DNA from: a virus | IMG/VR virus record: IMGVR_UViG_3300034062_006608 | Span: 1 to 52,481 of that record | Length of the DNA: 52,481 bases | Strand: one strand, 5' to 3' | Shown here: positions 41,113 to 49,135 of the stretch, piece by piece | How positions within the stretch are numbered: the first letter of the stretch is position 1 | How the letters are laid out: each line of letters begins with the position of its first letter | Notes under the pieces: model-generated | What the model was told of the DNA's origin: nothing | Database searches by the model: none | Seen by the model: the letters and a program-made list of their open reading frames with translations, nothing else | Translations under genes and position numbers: made by a program

Positions 41113-41562
41113 TTATTTTTTAAATAAGTACAAAGAAGAAGCAAAACCTATCATATTATTGCCATCTTCAGAAACTTGATACCAACCTGCAACCTGTGAA
41201 GGGCTGCCGTAAAGGGTACTTCCGTTTGCTACCTTCTTTACTATTTCAGATTTTGCACTTGGAGTCTTTCTAATATTTAGATTACTACCTAGTGTTTTAA
41301 CCTGATATGCTTGTTTAGAGCCTGTGTTTAAGAATAAAGCAGCTAATGGGTTTGTAAGTGCTAAATTAGCTGATACAAGTGCATTTTTTTGCTCTTCTGT
41401 TAATTCAGTAGATGTTGAAGCTGTAGGGTCAATACTTGTAGTTTCTCCTTCAACTTTTGGAGCATCTTTTTTACCGAATAGCTTTCCTCTAAAAGCATAG
41501 AGTAAACCACCTACAGCTAATACACTTGCAACCCCGATTAATATTTTTGTATTCTTTTCCAT
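41113..41562 (-). CDS. Membrane-anchored SH3b-domain protein
   Basis: 149 aa. N-terminal transmembrane helix (about 7-24). An acidic linker leads to a C-terminal bacterial SH3 domain: SNLNIRKTPSAKSEIVKKVANGSTLYGSPSQVAGWYQVS ... GFASSLYLFKK (residues about 93-149). SH3b domains bind cell-wall peptides, so this may tether the virion membrane to peptidoglycan, complementing the PG_binding_1 protein at 17685. Confidence 0.7.
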   Translation of the reverse strand: MEKNTKILIGVASVLAVGGLLYAFRGKLFGKKDAPKVEGETTSIDPTASTSTELTEEQKNALVSANLALTNPLAALFLNTGSKQAYQVKTLGSNLNIRKTPSAKSEIVKKVANGSTLYGSPSQVAGWYQVSEDGNNMIGFASSLYLFKK

Positions 41563-41563
41563 T

Positions 41564-41965
41564 TTATTTGTGTTCTATTAGTAATTCACCCAAAACTTCT
41601 ATTCTGCCAACCTTTTTTTGAAAGTCAATTTGACCGATACTCATGTCCTGAATACCATTATTTACTTCACTAATCAGACCTTTAAGTTCTTTTTCAGCCT
41701 CAGCAAAATCTAATTTTCCTTCAGCAGCACTCTTATAGTAGGGTTCTTTGACATCAAAATGATAGTAAGTCAGCATTGATAGTCCACCCTTTTCTTTAGC
41801 GTTTTCTGCAATCTTCATAGCACCCTCTCCCCTTTTTTTAGAGAAGTCTTCAAGTTCTTTGTCAGTGCTCTGAGTACTTTTCTTTTTACTTTTATTCATA
41901 ATTAAATAGGTTAAGCCTAAAAGACCTAACCCACCTAATATGAATGCTTTTGTGTTTTGTTCCAT
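41564..41965 (-). CDS. N-terminal-anchored virion-like protein
   Basis: 133 aa. Transmembrane helix at about 8-23 (FILGGLGLLGLTYLIMNKSKKK), then a helical charged soluble domain. 1-nt overlap with the upstream gene. Function unknown. Confidence 0.55.
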   Translation of the reverse strand: MEQNTKAFILGGLGLLGLTYLIMNKSKKKSTQSTDKELEDFSKKRGEGAMKIAENAKEKGGLSMLTYYHFDVKEPYYKSAAEGKLDFAEAEKELKGLISEVNNGIQDMSIGQIDFQKKVGRIEVLGELLIEHK

Positions 41966-42192
41966 TATTCCTCTACTTTAGGTAGTAATAACTGAGATAC
42001 CAAACCACCAATAATAGCTCCTATAAACGCTGAAGAGACTAAATTGTACTGACGAGAATAACCTATTAAAAGACCACCTGCCATTCCAATAAAGCCTCCT
42101 GTTATAGTGCCTTTTGTTTTTTTCAAAGCCATACTATCAGACTTTGATTTAAGCTCTTTAGCTTTTTGTAATAGTTCTGATGCTTCAGCCAT
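41965..42192 (-). CDS. Gly-zipper two-segment membrane protein
   Basis: 75 aa. A charged N-terminal helix of about 25 residues, then GTITGGFIGMAGGLLIGY and SSAFIGAIIGGLVSQLLL, two Gly-rich hydrophobic segments separated by a short loop. Such Gly-zipper proteins form pores or pack in viral membranes. Function inferred only from form. Confidence 0.55.
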   Translation of the reverse strand: MAEASELLQKAKELKSKSDSMALKKTKGTITGGFIGMAGGLLIGYSRQYNLVSSAFIGAIIGGLVSQLLLPKVEE

Positions 42193-42203
42193 TTTTTATT
42201 TTT

Positions 42204-42305
42204 TTATTTTTGACCGCTCTTCCAACTTCTAGAAACTACATAAACAGTAACACCTAGTGCTACAAGTCCTAAAGCATACGCTAGTAAATTTTTTCCGTTT
42301 TTCAT
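42204..42305 (-). CDS. 33-aa single-helix membrane peptide (WKSGQ family)
   Basis: MKNGKNLLAYALGLVALGVTVYVVSRSWKSGQK: one transmembrane helix, then a C-terminal SRSWKSGQK. The 35-aa gene at 51543 has the same plan and ends SAWKSGQ, so the two are paralogues. It fills the 110-bp gap between neighbours and its ATG lies just beyond the preceding gene's stop. Likely a minor virion membrane protein. Confidence 0.55.
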   Translation of the reverse strand: MKNGKNLLAYALGLVALGVTVYVVSRSWKSGQK

Positions 42306-42307
42306 TT

Positions 42308-42706
42308 TTATGGATTGAATTGTGATAAAATCGTTTTTTGAGGTCTATTCTTTGAAGCACATCTACAAGCATCTTGAATATGAACAGGAGTTGAACCCGT
42401 TGCATTCATAAACATTGGTGCACCAACACCTCTGTCATAAACGTTAGGTATTAAATTCTGAGAACTTATGTAAATAGGAGGCTTAACACCACTACCCAAA
42501 GCACTAACGGTTAAAGGGTTTGCAGTTAAACCACTTGATGGCTGCTGAGGAGCAGGGTTAGGGTCAGGAACACCTACAATAATTGGAGGATTTTCATTTT
42601 TTAAATCTGAAACCTTAACTCCTTTTTTCTTACTATAATATCTTAAAGCAAGTATAGTTGCTACTATACCCGCTCCAAACCATAGTATTTTATTATCTGT
42701 TGCCAT
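42308..42706 (-). CDS. N-terminal-anchored virion-like protein
   Basis: 132 aa. Transmembrane helix at about 7-24 (ILWFGAGIVATILALRYYSKKKG). A Pro/Asn-rich middle and a C-terminal part with CRCASKN cysteines and IYISSQNLIPNVYDRGVGAPMFMN. Similar Gly-Ser-Tyr-Asn stretches occur in the gene at 49136. Function unknown. Confidence 0.55.
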   Translation of the reverse strand: MATDNKILWFGAGIVATILALRYYSKKKGVKVSDLKNENPPIIVGVPDPNPAPQQPSSGLTANPLTVSALGSGVKPPIYISSQNLIPNVYDRGVGAPMFMNATGSTPVHIQDACRCASKNRPQKTILSQFNP

Positions 42707-42708
42707 GA

Positions 42709-43410
42709 TTAGTTAGTTTTTTTAGCTTTTACAATAAGGTATATAGCTGTGATTGCTACTAATACACCTGCACCAACAATGATGTATGTTGTAACACTAG
42801 TTTTCTTACTAGGCTTACCCATATTTGCTCTTAGCTCATCTTGTTGAGCTTGTAAAGCTGCAGCTTGATTAGTGATGTTATTAGCATCAGCCTGAGTTCT
42901 ATTGTTTATTCTATTCAAGCCAATTTGAATACCTGCATTTACAGTTTCTTGACTAGTAAGTGCTCTACCAATATTAGATAGCAATAGACCTACACCTGTT
43001 TTTCCTTGAGGATTTTCGGCTGTAACTCTTGCCTTCTTTCTTGCAGCAGCAGCCTGAGCATCAGCAGCTCTTTTTGCAGCTCTTTCAGCAGCAGTCATAT
43101 TATAAAAATCATCAGCTCCTGTGAATTGAAAATCGTCAATTCCTGTAAAGCCAAAATCCTGTGAGCTACCAACAAATGATAAGGTTTCACCTGCCTCTTT
43201 AACTTTTCCTGTTAAAAAATCAGCTAACTCATTTTTGAAGTTTGTACTTTTAGCTGAAGCCATCAAAACGGCAATAGTAACTTCTTTGTCAGAAGGATTG
43301 TTACCTACTACAACTCCGTTTCTTTTAAGTAATCTTACTAAACCATCTTTATCAGTAACTACAGCGTATGATAACGCTTCCTCTGTTACTTGTAGTGCAC
43401 TTACTGCCAT
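42709..43410 (-). CDS. Tail-anchored virion-like protein with tandem FTG motifs
   Basis: 233 aa. N-terminal helical domain; then FGFTGIDDFQFTGADDFYNM at 86-105 with two tandem FTG-x-D-D-F motifs, preceded by SFVGSSQDF. An Ala/Lys/Arg-rich helix (AAERAAKRAADAQAAAARKKARVTAE) and a Gln/Ala coiled region follow, with a transmembrane helix at about 211-227. Motifs match the capsid candidate at 44248, which is three genes upstream. Confidence 0.65.
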   Translation of the reverse strand: MAVSALQVTEEALSYAVVTDKDGLVRLLKRNGVVVGNNPSDKEVTIAVLMASAKSTNFKNELADFLTGKVKEAGETLSFVGSSQDFGFTGIDDFQFTGADDFYNMTAAERAAKRAADAQAAAARKKARVTAENPQGKTGVGLLLSNIGRALTSQETVNAGIQIGLNRINNRTQADANNITNQAAALQAQQDELRANMGKPSKKTSVTTYIIVGAGVLVAITAIYLIVKAKKTN

Positions 43411-43425
43411 TTTATTTTATTTTAA

Positions 43426-43728
43426 TTATTTTTTATTTACATAGTACGTTACACCATAAATAGCTAGTGTAATACCAATTACCCATGCCCATTTTTGTCC
43501 CTTAGACATTCTTACACCAAATAAGCCTTCAACTTCGCTTACAGGATTGCTTGAGTCATTTGGCAAAGGTGCACCTTCCATAGTTTTTTTATCCTGTGGT
43601 GGTGGTGAAAATTTGCTTTCATGCCTTTTCATGCAATCTTCAAAACTGCTATATTTGCTTTTATCGTAACCATAGCTACAATATTGAAGTTTTGCCTCTG
43701 CTGCGTTTTGTGGTGCTCGTAAAGCCAT
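43426..43728 (-). CDS. Tail-anchored virion-like protein
   Basis: 100 aa. Soluble N-terminal half with Cys and CMKRHESKFSPPPQD, then a transmembrane helix at about 79-96 (WAWVIGITLAIYGVTYYVNKK). Function unknown. Confidence 0.55.
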   Translation of the reverse strand: MALRAPQNAAEAKLQYCSYGYDKSKYSSFEDCMKRHESKFSPPPQDKKTMEGAPLPNDSSNPVSEVEGLFGVRMSKGQKWAWVIGITLAIYGVTYYVNKK

Positions 43729-43733
43729 TTTAA

Positions 43734-44156
43734 TTATTTTTTAGTTGTTATGATTGCGAAGGCAATTAACACAGCTCCTGCAAACATTAACATACCTGTT
43801 TCCGAAGTTAATTTTTTATTGTCAGCAACTTGTTGTGCTGCTTGAGCTTGAAGCTGACCTGAGAAGTTCATGTAAGATTCAAGAATATTTTTATTTGGAT
43901 TTGAAGCGGTACAAGTACAGCCATCAGGCTTTTTACCGTACTTCTTTTCGAAGTAGTCCATGAACAATTCTTTGTCAGGGTTATTTTCGATAATTTCCAT
44001 TAATATAGGTTCGCCCTCGTAGGACACGAGTTGCTGTAAAACCGTAGAAAGAGGTTGGTCTCTGTCAAATTCGTAGCCATGTCTATGTGCCAACGATTTC
44101 ACAAAATATGGATTCGCTGCAGCGGTGTATGCGTATATGTTTACATTACTCGACAT
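43734..44156 (-). CDS. Tail-anchored virion-like protein
   Basis: 140 aa from the ATG at 44156 (MSSNVNIYAYTAAANPYFV); the codon three positions upstream is TTG, so I prefer this start. C-terminal helix at about 123-137. Helical soluble part with HGYEFDRDQPLSTVLQQLVS and PDGCTCTASNPNKN. Separated from the capsid gene by a bidirectional terminator. Confidence 0.55.
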   Translation of the reverse strand: MSSNVNIYAYTAAANPYFVKSLAHRHGYEFDRDQPLSTVLQQLVSYEGEPILMEIIENNPDKELFMDYFEKKYGKKPDGCTCTASNPNKNILESYMNFSGQLQAQAAQQVADNKKLTSETGMLMFAGAVLIAFAIITTKK

Positions 44157-44182
44157 GATATGCAATTTAGTGAATTAAAAGT

Positions 44183-44230
44183 AAAAAAGGGCGAAGCTGA
44201 TATAAAATCTGCTTCAGCCCTTTCTTTTTT
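44183..44230. terminator. Bidirectional terminator after capsid gene
   Basis: Stem AAAGGGCGAAGC/GCTTCAGCCCTTT (44186-44197 with 44211-44223, one bulge) around a 13-nt loop. It is flanked by an A-run on the left and a T-run on the right. It lies just downstream of the capsid gene on the minus strand, so it probably ends the capsid transcript and increases capsid-specific expression. Confidence 0.75.
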
Positions 44231-44247
44231 ATTTTATACCGCTAGAA

Positions 44248-44949
44248 TTAACGAGCAGCAGGTCTGATAATCTTTGGACTACCGTATTGCTTAGAAACAG
44301 GGTCTCCGTTTAAGCCACGAGCAATATTGATGTTATCAGAAGGGTAGAATTGGAACTGAACTGAAGTTGCAGCAAATACGCTGAAAGTCAATTTAGTGAA
44401 ACCATCGATACGGAATGGTTGCTTTAATTCAATTACACCACTTTGGTTCTGATATGGGTCGATTACAGGTGTCAAGATTTTAACCGCTTGGTTACCGTTA
44501 GCGTCTTGAGTAGTTAATGTAATCGGTTGTAACACTTGACTAGTTACACCATTTACTGAGCTAATCAAAGTAGAACCGATTGTGAAAGGGCTTACACTTG
44601 ATTGGTTAAGTAAGTTGTAATAAGTTGTGTTAGAAAGGTTAGACGTAATGGTTACGTTGTTTACAGTTAAAGAACCTGCAGAGAAACCTGCATTGTTCAA
44701 GTAAACGTAAGCACCAAATACATCTACAGAAACTGCAGCGTTTGAAGCGTTAGAAACTGTGATGATGTAAGGTTGAGACTTCATCATACCTGCTGCTGCC
44801 ATAGGAGCTGCTGCAGTAGAAGCGTCAGCTGCACTGAAGAAGTTTTCTGCACCTGTAAAATAGGTTTCGTCTGCGAAACCGTCTACACCAATAAACTGCT
44901 CGTTAATAGAGCGGTTAGCTTGTTGTAAGTACTTTTGAATACTAGACAT
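44248..44949 (-). CDS. Putative major capsid protein (jelly-roll-like)
   Basis: 233 aa, no membrane helix. Residues 20-38 contain GVDGFADETYFTGAENFF with one FTG motif. From about 58 onwards the chain is a run of alternating beta strands (YIITVSNASNAAVSVDVFGAYVYL, GSLTVNNVTITSNL, VIDPYQNQSGVIELKQPFRIDGFTKLTFSVFAATSVQFQFYPSD) as in single jelly-roll coats. It is isolated between a terminator and its own promoter region, and close to a packaging ATPase. Residues 141-193 are homologous to the protein at 15303. The capsid role is inferred; no family was confirmed. Confidence 0.5.
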   Translation of the reverse strand: MSSIQKYLQQANRSINEQFIGVDGFADETYFTGAENFFSAADASTAAAPMAAAGMMKSQPYIITVSNASNAAVSVDVFGAYVYLNNAGFSAGSLTVNNVTITSNLSNTTYYNLLNQSSVSPFTIGSTLISSVNGVTSQVLQPITLTTQDANGNQAVKILTPVIDPYQNQSGVIELKQPFRIDGFTKLTFSVFAATSVQFQFYPSDNINIARGLNGDPVSKQYGSPKIIRPAAR

Positions 44950-45007
44950 TGTGAATTAATTTATTTTTTTTTAAAAATTTGATTTGTTGTAGTTAGTTCC
45001 TTATGAA

Positions 45008-45115
45008 TTAAGCACCAATCTTAGCTTTGTCAAGCAACGGCTTAACTGCTAACATATAAAGGGCTACACCCGCTGTTACTACTAAAACTTTACCTGCAAG
45101 AGATTTGAAGTCCAT
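45008..45115 (-). CDS. 35-aa single-helix membrane peptide
   Basis: MDFKSLAGKVLVVTAGVALYMLAVKPLLDKAKIGA: one transmembrane helix with Lys at the end. It lies directly upstream of the capsid gene, in the same transcription unit, and 66 nt downstream of the -7 promoter element. A minor membrane-associated virion protein is likely from position. Confidence 0.55.
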   Translation of the reverse strand: MDFKSLAGKVLVVTAGVALYMLAVKPLLDKAKIGA

Positions 45116-45292
45116 TTTTTTCTAATTTAAGTTTTTAAGAATGATTGTGTATCAACTGAATACAGATTCAAATGACATACCAAACCTATGTACTTAATTT
45201 TAATTGATAATTAAATATAATTACTTTGTTTACTACAATCATTAGTAGCAAAATGGCTTAATTTAATACTTTATATTGCTTTTGTTTGTAGC
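45116..45292 (-). promoter_or_regulatory. Promoter region for capsid transcript
   Basis: A 177-bp AT-rich stretch with no gene. On the minus strand TAGGTTTG (45188-45181) is an exact match to the Bacteroidota -7 element TAnnTTTG, 66 nt upstream of the ATG of the small gene at 45008. No clear -33 TTG lies at the expected distance, so an activator or a viral sigma factor may replace it. Confidence 0.5.
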
Positions 45293-45327
45293 AAAAAAAA
45301 TCCCCAATAGAATTAACTAAAGGGGAT
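45293..45327 (-). terminator. Intrinsic terminator after packaging ATPase gene
   Basis: Stem ATCCCC/GGGGAT (45300-45305 with 45322-45327) around a 16-nt loop, followed on the minus strand by eight U residues. It closes the transcript from 46-52 kb just downstream of the ATPase stop and insulates the capsid promoter. Confidence 0.7.
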
Positions 45328-45351
45328 AAAACGAAAAACTCAACATATAAA

Positions 45352-46173
45352 CTATCCTATATACTGAGCAAGTAGCCTTCTTTTAACTTCAGCTCTTGCA
45401 GTATTATCATTGTATTTTTTCTTATTCTTTTCGTCTTTGAGCACCAAATAAGGATTTGTAAGGGCTCTGAAGTTTTCGCTAATATATTGCTCTACAGCAT
45501 CTTCAATCATTTCTTGGCTATAGTTACCTCTGATATTTGATTCGTCCATGTCTACATAGCAGTAAAACCTCTTGTTGCCTGAATCGTACTGAGTGTTTAC
45601 CATTATTTCAGCAATACGCATATACTCAAACTTATCAGGGAATTTATTTTTATGCCTTTCTACTGATTCCACATTCTTATGAAATCTTAATTGGTTTAGA
45701 TTACCCCAAAGTTTAGTTACAATACGACCAATAGACTGATAAGACAGAATAATGTCTAATCCAACGTGACGATTTGTAGCAATAGCACCCACTAAATCAG
45801 AAGGCATATGGTCACCAATAAATTTAGAAGGGTCTTCAATTACTAAAAGTCCATTTTTAAAAGTGCTTAATACATAGAACAAAGCCTGAGCCCATTCGTC
45901 TAGTGTCATTCTAGTTCCGTTGGGGTGGAAAGGTCTTATCCTTCTAACTTCTACATGGGGGTGAATAGTAAAAAGCCCTACATCATTAAGCGACAAAGCT
46001 CTAATTCCAAATACTCCGTACTCATCGTTTACGTCCATTACAAGAGCCTTACGACCTTTAATGCCATGATAAGGGTCTCCTTCTACATATTTGTTTATGG
46101 TAATCATGTGAGCCCACGTCTTTCCCACACCTTTTTTACCAACTGCTGCCATCAATAAAGGTTCTCTTCCCAT
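45352..46173 (-). CDS. FtsK/HerA-superfamily packaging-type ATPase
   Basis: 273 aa. Walker A GKKGVGKTW (12-20), KALVMDVNDEYG strand at about 42-53, Walker B GLLVIEDPS (108-116) and a sensor-like DIILSYQSIGR (140-150). Size and layout match the genome-packaging ATPases of non-tailed dsDNA viruses with an internal membrane; HerA/Zot-like relatives are alternatives. It sits with unknown genes upstream and the capsid candidate downstream, as is common in those viruses. No second ATPase or terminase is seen in the window. Confidence 0.7.
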   Translation of the reverse strand: MGREPLLMAAVGKKGVGKTWAHMITINKYVEGDPYHGIKGRKALVMDVNDEYGVFGIRALSLNDVGLFTIHPHVEVRRIRPFHPNGTRMTLDEWAQALFYVLSTFKNGLLVIEDPSKFIGDHMPSDLVGAIATNRHVGLDIILSYQSIGRIVTKLWGNLNQLRFHKNVESVERHKNKFPDKFEYMRIAEIMVNTQYDSGNKRFYCYVDMDESNIRGNYSQEMIEDAVEQYISENFRALTNPYLVLKDEKNKKKYNDNTARAEVKRRLLAQYIG

Positions 46174-46175
46174 TT

Positions 46176-46463
46176 CTAATTTTTTGTTTCTTTAAGTGCC
46201 ATTTCTATTCTGTAAGAATCGTACACTTTTGAAAATGATATTCTTCTGATAGTAGTATCACACATAGCAAAGTCATACTCAATCTTCATAAAGTTTTCTT
46301 TCTTTATAAAAATTGGAATAACCTTACAATCCTCTACACAAATAATAAAATCGTCATCGTTTTCAACAGGGAAATAGATTTTTTCTGCTTCTCTGTCAAA
46401 CACACGAATAACACTCATGATTCGCTGCTTAAACTCAATCCATTCAGGGCTTTTAATTTTCAT
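46176..46463 (-). CDS. Hypothetical protein next to packaging ATPase
   Basis: 95 aa, mixed alpha-beta, Asp/Glu and Lys-rich with no membrane helix. 2-nt gap to the ATPase gene and 1 nt to the upstream gene, so probably co-expressed with packaging. Function unknown. Confidence 0.5.
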   Translation of the reverse strand: MKIKSPEWIEFKQRIMSVIRVFDREAEKIYFPVENDDDFIICVEDCKVIPIFIKKENFMKIEYDFAMCDTTIRRISFSKVYDSYRIEMALKETKN

Positions 46464-46464
46464 T

Positions 46465-47592
46465 TTAGTCTAGTCCTTGCATTTGTGGATTTGGTTTCTC
46501 TTTTCCGTCTCTGTCCGTTTCTCTCAAAATGATTGCTTCAGCTATTTCACTTTCGTCAATGTTGCTGATATAATCTTTTGGTCTACGACCTCTTTTACCG
46601 TTTGTCTTTCTGCTTTTCATAGCCTCTTGATATGAGCTACTTCCACCATTTGCTTTTGCTGCATTTTCACTCCAAATCTTTTCCTTTGCTCTTTGTTCCA
46701 TGAGCTTTGCTTTACCCGTTGAAGGAACTTTGTGTTCCGTTACAGTTGAGTTTATTACCGCCTCATTTGAATTGAAATTATCAAAGTCCTGAGTAGGCTC
46801 ATAAGTAGGTGTCGGGGTTGGAGTTGGTGTAGGCTTTGGTGCAGATGGTTTAGGTGTTGGTACAGCACCGCTAGATTTAATAGCTGCAGTATTTTCTACT
46901 AAAGCATTAATTAAATCGTTTGCAGTAGATTTCATTTGATAAATGAGAACGCTCTTAACTGCAATATCCTTACCAAAAGCAAAGAGTACATACTGCTCAT
47001 CAGTCATACCCGCACCTCTTTTTTCTAGTATTCTTACTAGTGGAGGCTTAACGTCTTTTTTGAACTCTTTAGAAACAACTAAAGTGTCTTTTGTTTGGTT
47101 GTTAAACTCTTCGATAAATTCACCTGCAGAAATTGTAGAACCATCGGCTGTAGGAACTTGAATAGATAAATCTAATTCACCTTCAGCTTGAAGTTTTTTA
47201 ATTCTTTTTTCAGGAATTTTTAGGAACATATTTCCCCATGAGTTGATTTGCTCATAGGTATCTAATATGATTGTAGCTAAGTGTTCTGCACCTGCTTTCT
47301 TTTCTGCATCACTTGCTTGATTCATAGCAGGGTTTACAGGAGCTGATTCGTTTCTACGATTACCTCCACCGCCACCATCACCGCCTAACATATCGTATGG
47401 GTTGTCTCTAGTATTGATTGACTGAGGTTGAAAAGAAGGCTCAGGAATAATAGTAGATAATTGGTCTTGAGAAACAAAACCCGTAGGCTGACTATATGGT
47501 TTATCATTTACGTTGTCGCTAAAGGGCATAAACTCCCTTTTTGGCTCTGTAAAGGTTTGCTGATTTTGTTGCTGTTCAGTCTGATTTTCCAT
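46465..47592 (-). CDS. Disordered scaffold-like protein
   Basis: 375 aa. N-terminal 100 residues are Gln/Pro/Asn-rich and disordered, with GGDGGGGGNRRNESAPVNPAMN. Residues about 95-245 form a helical core (AEHLATIILDTYEQINSWGNMFLKIPEKRI). A Pro/Thr repeat (PKPTPTPTPTPTYEP) and a basic C terminus (KTNGKRGRRPKDY) follow. It lies upstream of the ATPase and may organise packaging or DNA; no family recognised. Confidence 0.5.
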   Translation of the reverse strand: MENQTEQQQNQQTFTEPKREFMPFSDNVNDKPYSQPTGFVSQDQLSTIIPEPSFQPQSINTRDNPYDMLGGDGGGGGNRRNESAPVNPAMNQASDAEKKAGAEHLATIILDTYEQINSWGNMFLKIPEKRIKKLQAEGELDLSIQVPTADGSTISAGEFIEEFNNQTKDTLVVSKEFKKDVKPPLVRILEKRGAGMTDEQYVLFAFGKDIAVKSVLIYQMKSTANDLINALVENTAAIKSSGAVPTPKPSAPKPTPTPTPTPTYEPTQDFDNFNSNEAVINSTVTEHKVPSTGKAKLMEQRAKEKIWSENAAKANGGSSSYQEAMKSRKTNGKRGRRPKDYISNIDESEIAEAIILRETDRDGKEKPNPQMQGLD

Positions 47593-47597
47593 GATGG

Positions 47598-48017
47598 TTA
47601 TTTGTTTAATAGTATTTTATCTAGTTTGTCTTTTATTTTTAAGTATGGTATATCCGATTTGTATTTAGGGTTCAAAGACTCAATCAGGATTTTGTATTTA
47701 CTGATATTGGTCTTATGCCTAGATGTAAACACATTATCACTAATGTCTCGTATAGTCATACTTTTGTAAAGATAGTAAACGCAAAAACCCACCGCAAACT
47801 TGTTATCCCCTCTAGCGTACTTGGCATAGAGTAAAGATTCTACATCCATACTGAATGCCTGTGAAACTGAGTTTAATACCAAATTTATGTATGGGTCATC
47901 AAAAGAGGTTACTTGACCATCTTCTATTGTGAGAGCAGCCATTGTTTTGTCATATCCATTTTTCTTAAAATAATTGACAAAAGTCTCTAAGGCTATAAAT
48001 GTATTATCAAGATTCAT
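47598..48017 (-). CDS. Hypothetical protein
   Basis: 139 aa, helical, with FAVGFCVYYLYKSMTIRDISDN, which resembles a helix-turn-helix. Starts in an AATAACCATG context. Possible DNA-binding protein; function unknown. Confidence 0.45.
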   Translation of the reverse strand: MNLDNTFIALETFVNYFKKNGYDKTMAALTIEDGQVTSFDDPYINLVLNSVSQAFSMDVESLLYAKYARGDNKFAVGFCVYYLYKSMTIRDISDNVFTSRHKTNISKYKILIESLNPKYKSDIPYLKIKDKLDKILLNK

Positions 48018-48059
48018 GGTTATTTTTTATTGAACAAATGTATTTATTTTATCTCAAAT

Positions 48060-48461
48060 TTACCAACCTGAAATTATATTTTTTAATTTACCGCCATTTT
48101 GTTTAAACCACTCTTTGCCTATCACTCTTAGCTTTACATCAGGGTGATATTTAGCCATCCTTTTAATCTTTGTTGCTGACTTTGCATCCATGTAGCCCTT
48201 TATTTCAATCCATTCCTCTGAGCCACTAGGAAAAATGACCATAAAATCAGGTTTATAGTTATTTGTTCCCCTCTTTATTCCCTCAAACCAAAAGGTCTTA
48301 GGTTCGTGCTGCCATTCAATTACATGACCATGCTTTTTCATAAACTCCAAATACAAAGCATATCTATATTCCCATCTGCTTCTATAAAAGTTTCTTTTAC
48401 CACCAATTTCAGCCCAATCTTGTTTCCAAGTGGACTTACCGTCTTTTAAGTGTATTTGCAT
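48060..48461 (-). CDS. PD-(D/E)xK endonuclease (phage resolvase-like)
   Basis: 133 aa. SRWEYRYALYLE (E31), WQHEPKTFWFEG, YKPDFMV (D72) and WIEIKGYMD (E86-x-K88) form a complete PD-(D/E)xK site of the T7 endonuclease I/Vsr-like type. Probably cleaves branched DNA such as Holliday junctions before packaging or takes part in recombination with RecT. The 1-nt overlap with the phosphatase gene suggests coupling. Confidence 0.75.
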   Translation of the reverse strand: MQIHLKDGKSTWKQDWAEIGGKRNFYRSRWEYRYALYLEFMKKHGHVIEWQHEPKTFWFEGIKRGTNNYKPDFMVIFPSGSEEWIEIKGYMDAKSATKIKRMAKYHPDVKLRVIGKEWFKQNGGKLKNIISGW

Positions 48462-49102
48462 TATAGTCCGTATCTAGCTTTGAAATCTCTGTCTTTTATA
48501 ATTGTTTCAACACAATAAAGTGAAAAATCATTATCTGAAGGATAGTGAAGACCCAAATAAATTCTTGAGTATTCAATGTCCTTAGCCAAAGAATCAAAAT
48601 AGCTAAACTTCTCAGGGAAGTGATTGCCTAGAACATGGCAAATCAAAGCTGCCTGAAATGTGTGACCTGCAGGATATGATGGTGTTTCAGCCGAAACTGA
48701 GCTAAAAGGGAATAGTTTTAATTTGTAGTGCTGTGCTAACTGATAAGGTCTTGGACGCTGAAAATGGTACTTTAATTTAAGTATCACAGGCAGACTTTCG
48801 TCTATTAGACTATCTACTAGTTCTATGCCTTTGTCCCCTAGTTCTTGATTAATAATAACACTAGCAAATATTCTTTCAATAGAAGGGTCGTATGACCTAT
48901 ATCTTTTGAGAGCCTCTTCATCAGCTTTTACATCACCGATAAAATCTACTAACTCGTTTAATTCCTCTCTAGTAGCTTTTGAGCTATTTAAAGGGAAACC
49001 AAACTTGATTAATTGAGGCAAATGTTTGTCTAAAGGGCTTTCAGCCTCTAAAAAAGGTAATTGCCTTTGCGTTGGATTGCCATAGGTTATAGAATCAAGC
49101 AT
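48461..49102 (-). CDS. PAP2-family acid phosphatase
   Basis: 213 aa. All three PAP2 motifs are visible: K111-x6-R118-P, SYPAGHTFQ with H147, and S179-R-x5-H186-x3-D190. No clear membrane helices, so it resembles class A acid phosphatases or vanadium haloperoxidase-type soluble members rather than the integral lipid phosphatases. Phosphate removal from a lipid or glycan precursor is possible. Unusual in a virion gene block. Confidence 0.75.
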   Translation of the reverse strand: MLDSITYGNPTQRQLPFLEAESPLDKHLPQLIKFGFPLNSSKATREELNELVDFIGDVKADEEALKRYRSYDPSIERIFASVIINQELGDKGIELVDSLIDESLPVILKLKYHFQRPRPYQLAQHYKLKLFPFSSVSAETPSYPAGHTFQAALICHVLGNHFPEKFSYFDSLAKDIEYSRIYLGLHYPSDNDFSLYCVETIIKDRDFKARYGL

Positions 49103-49135
49103 AATTGTTTATGGTTATTTTGTGTTTTTATATTT

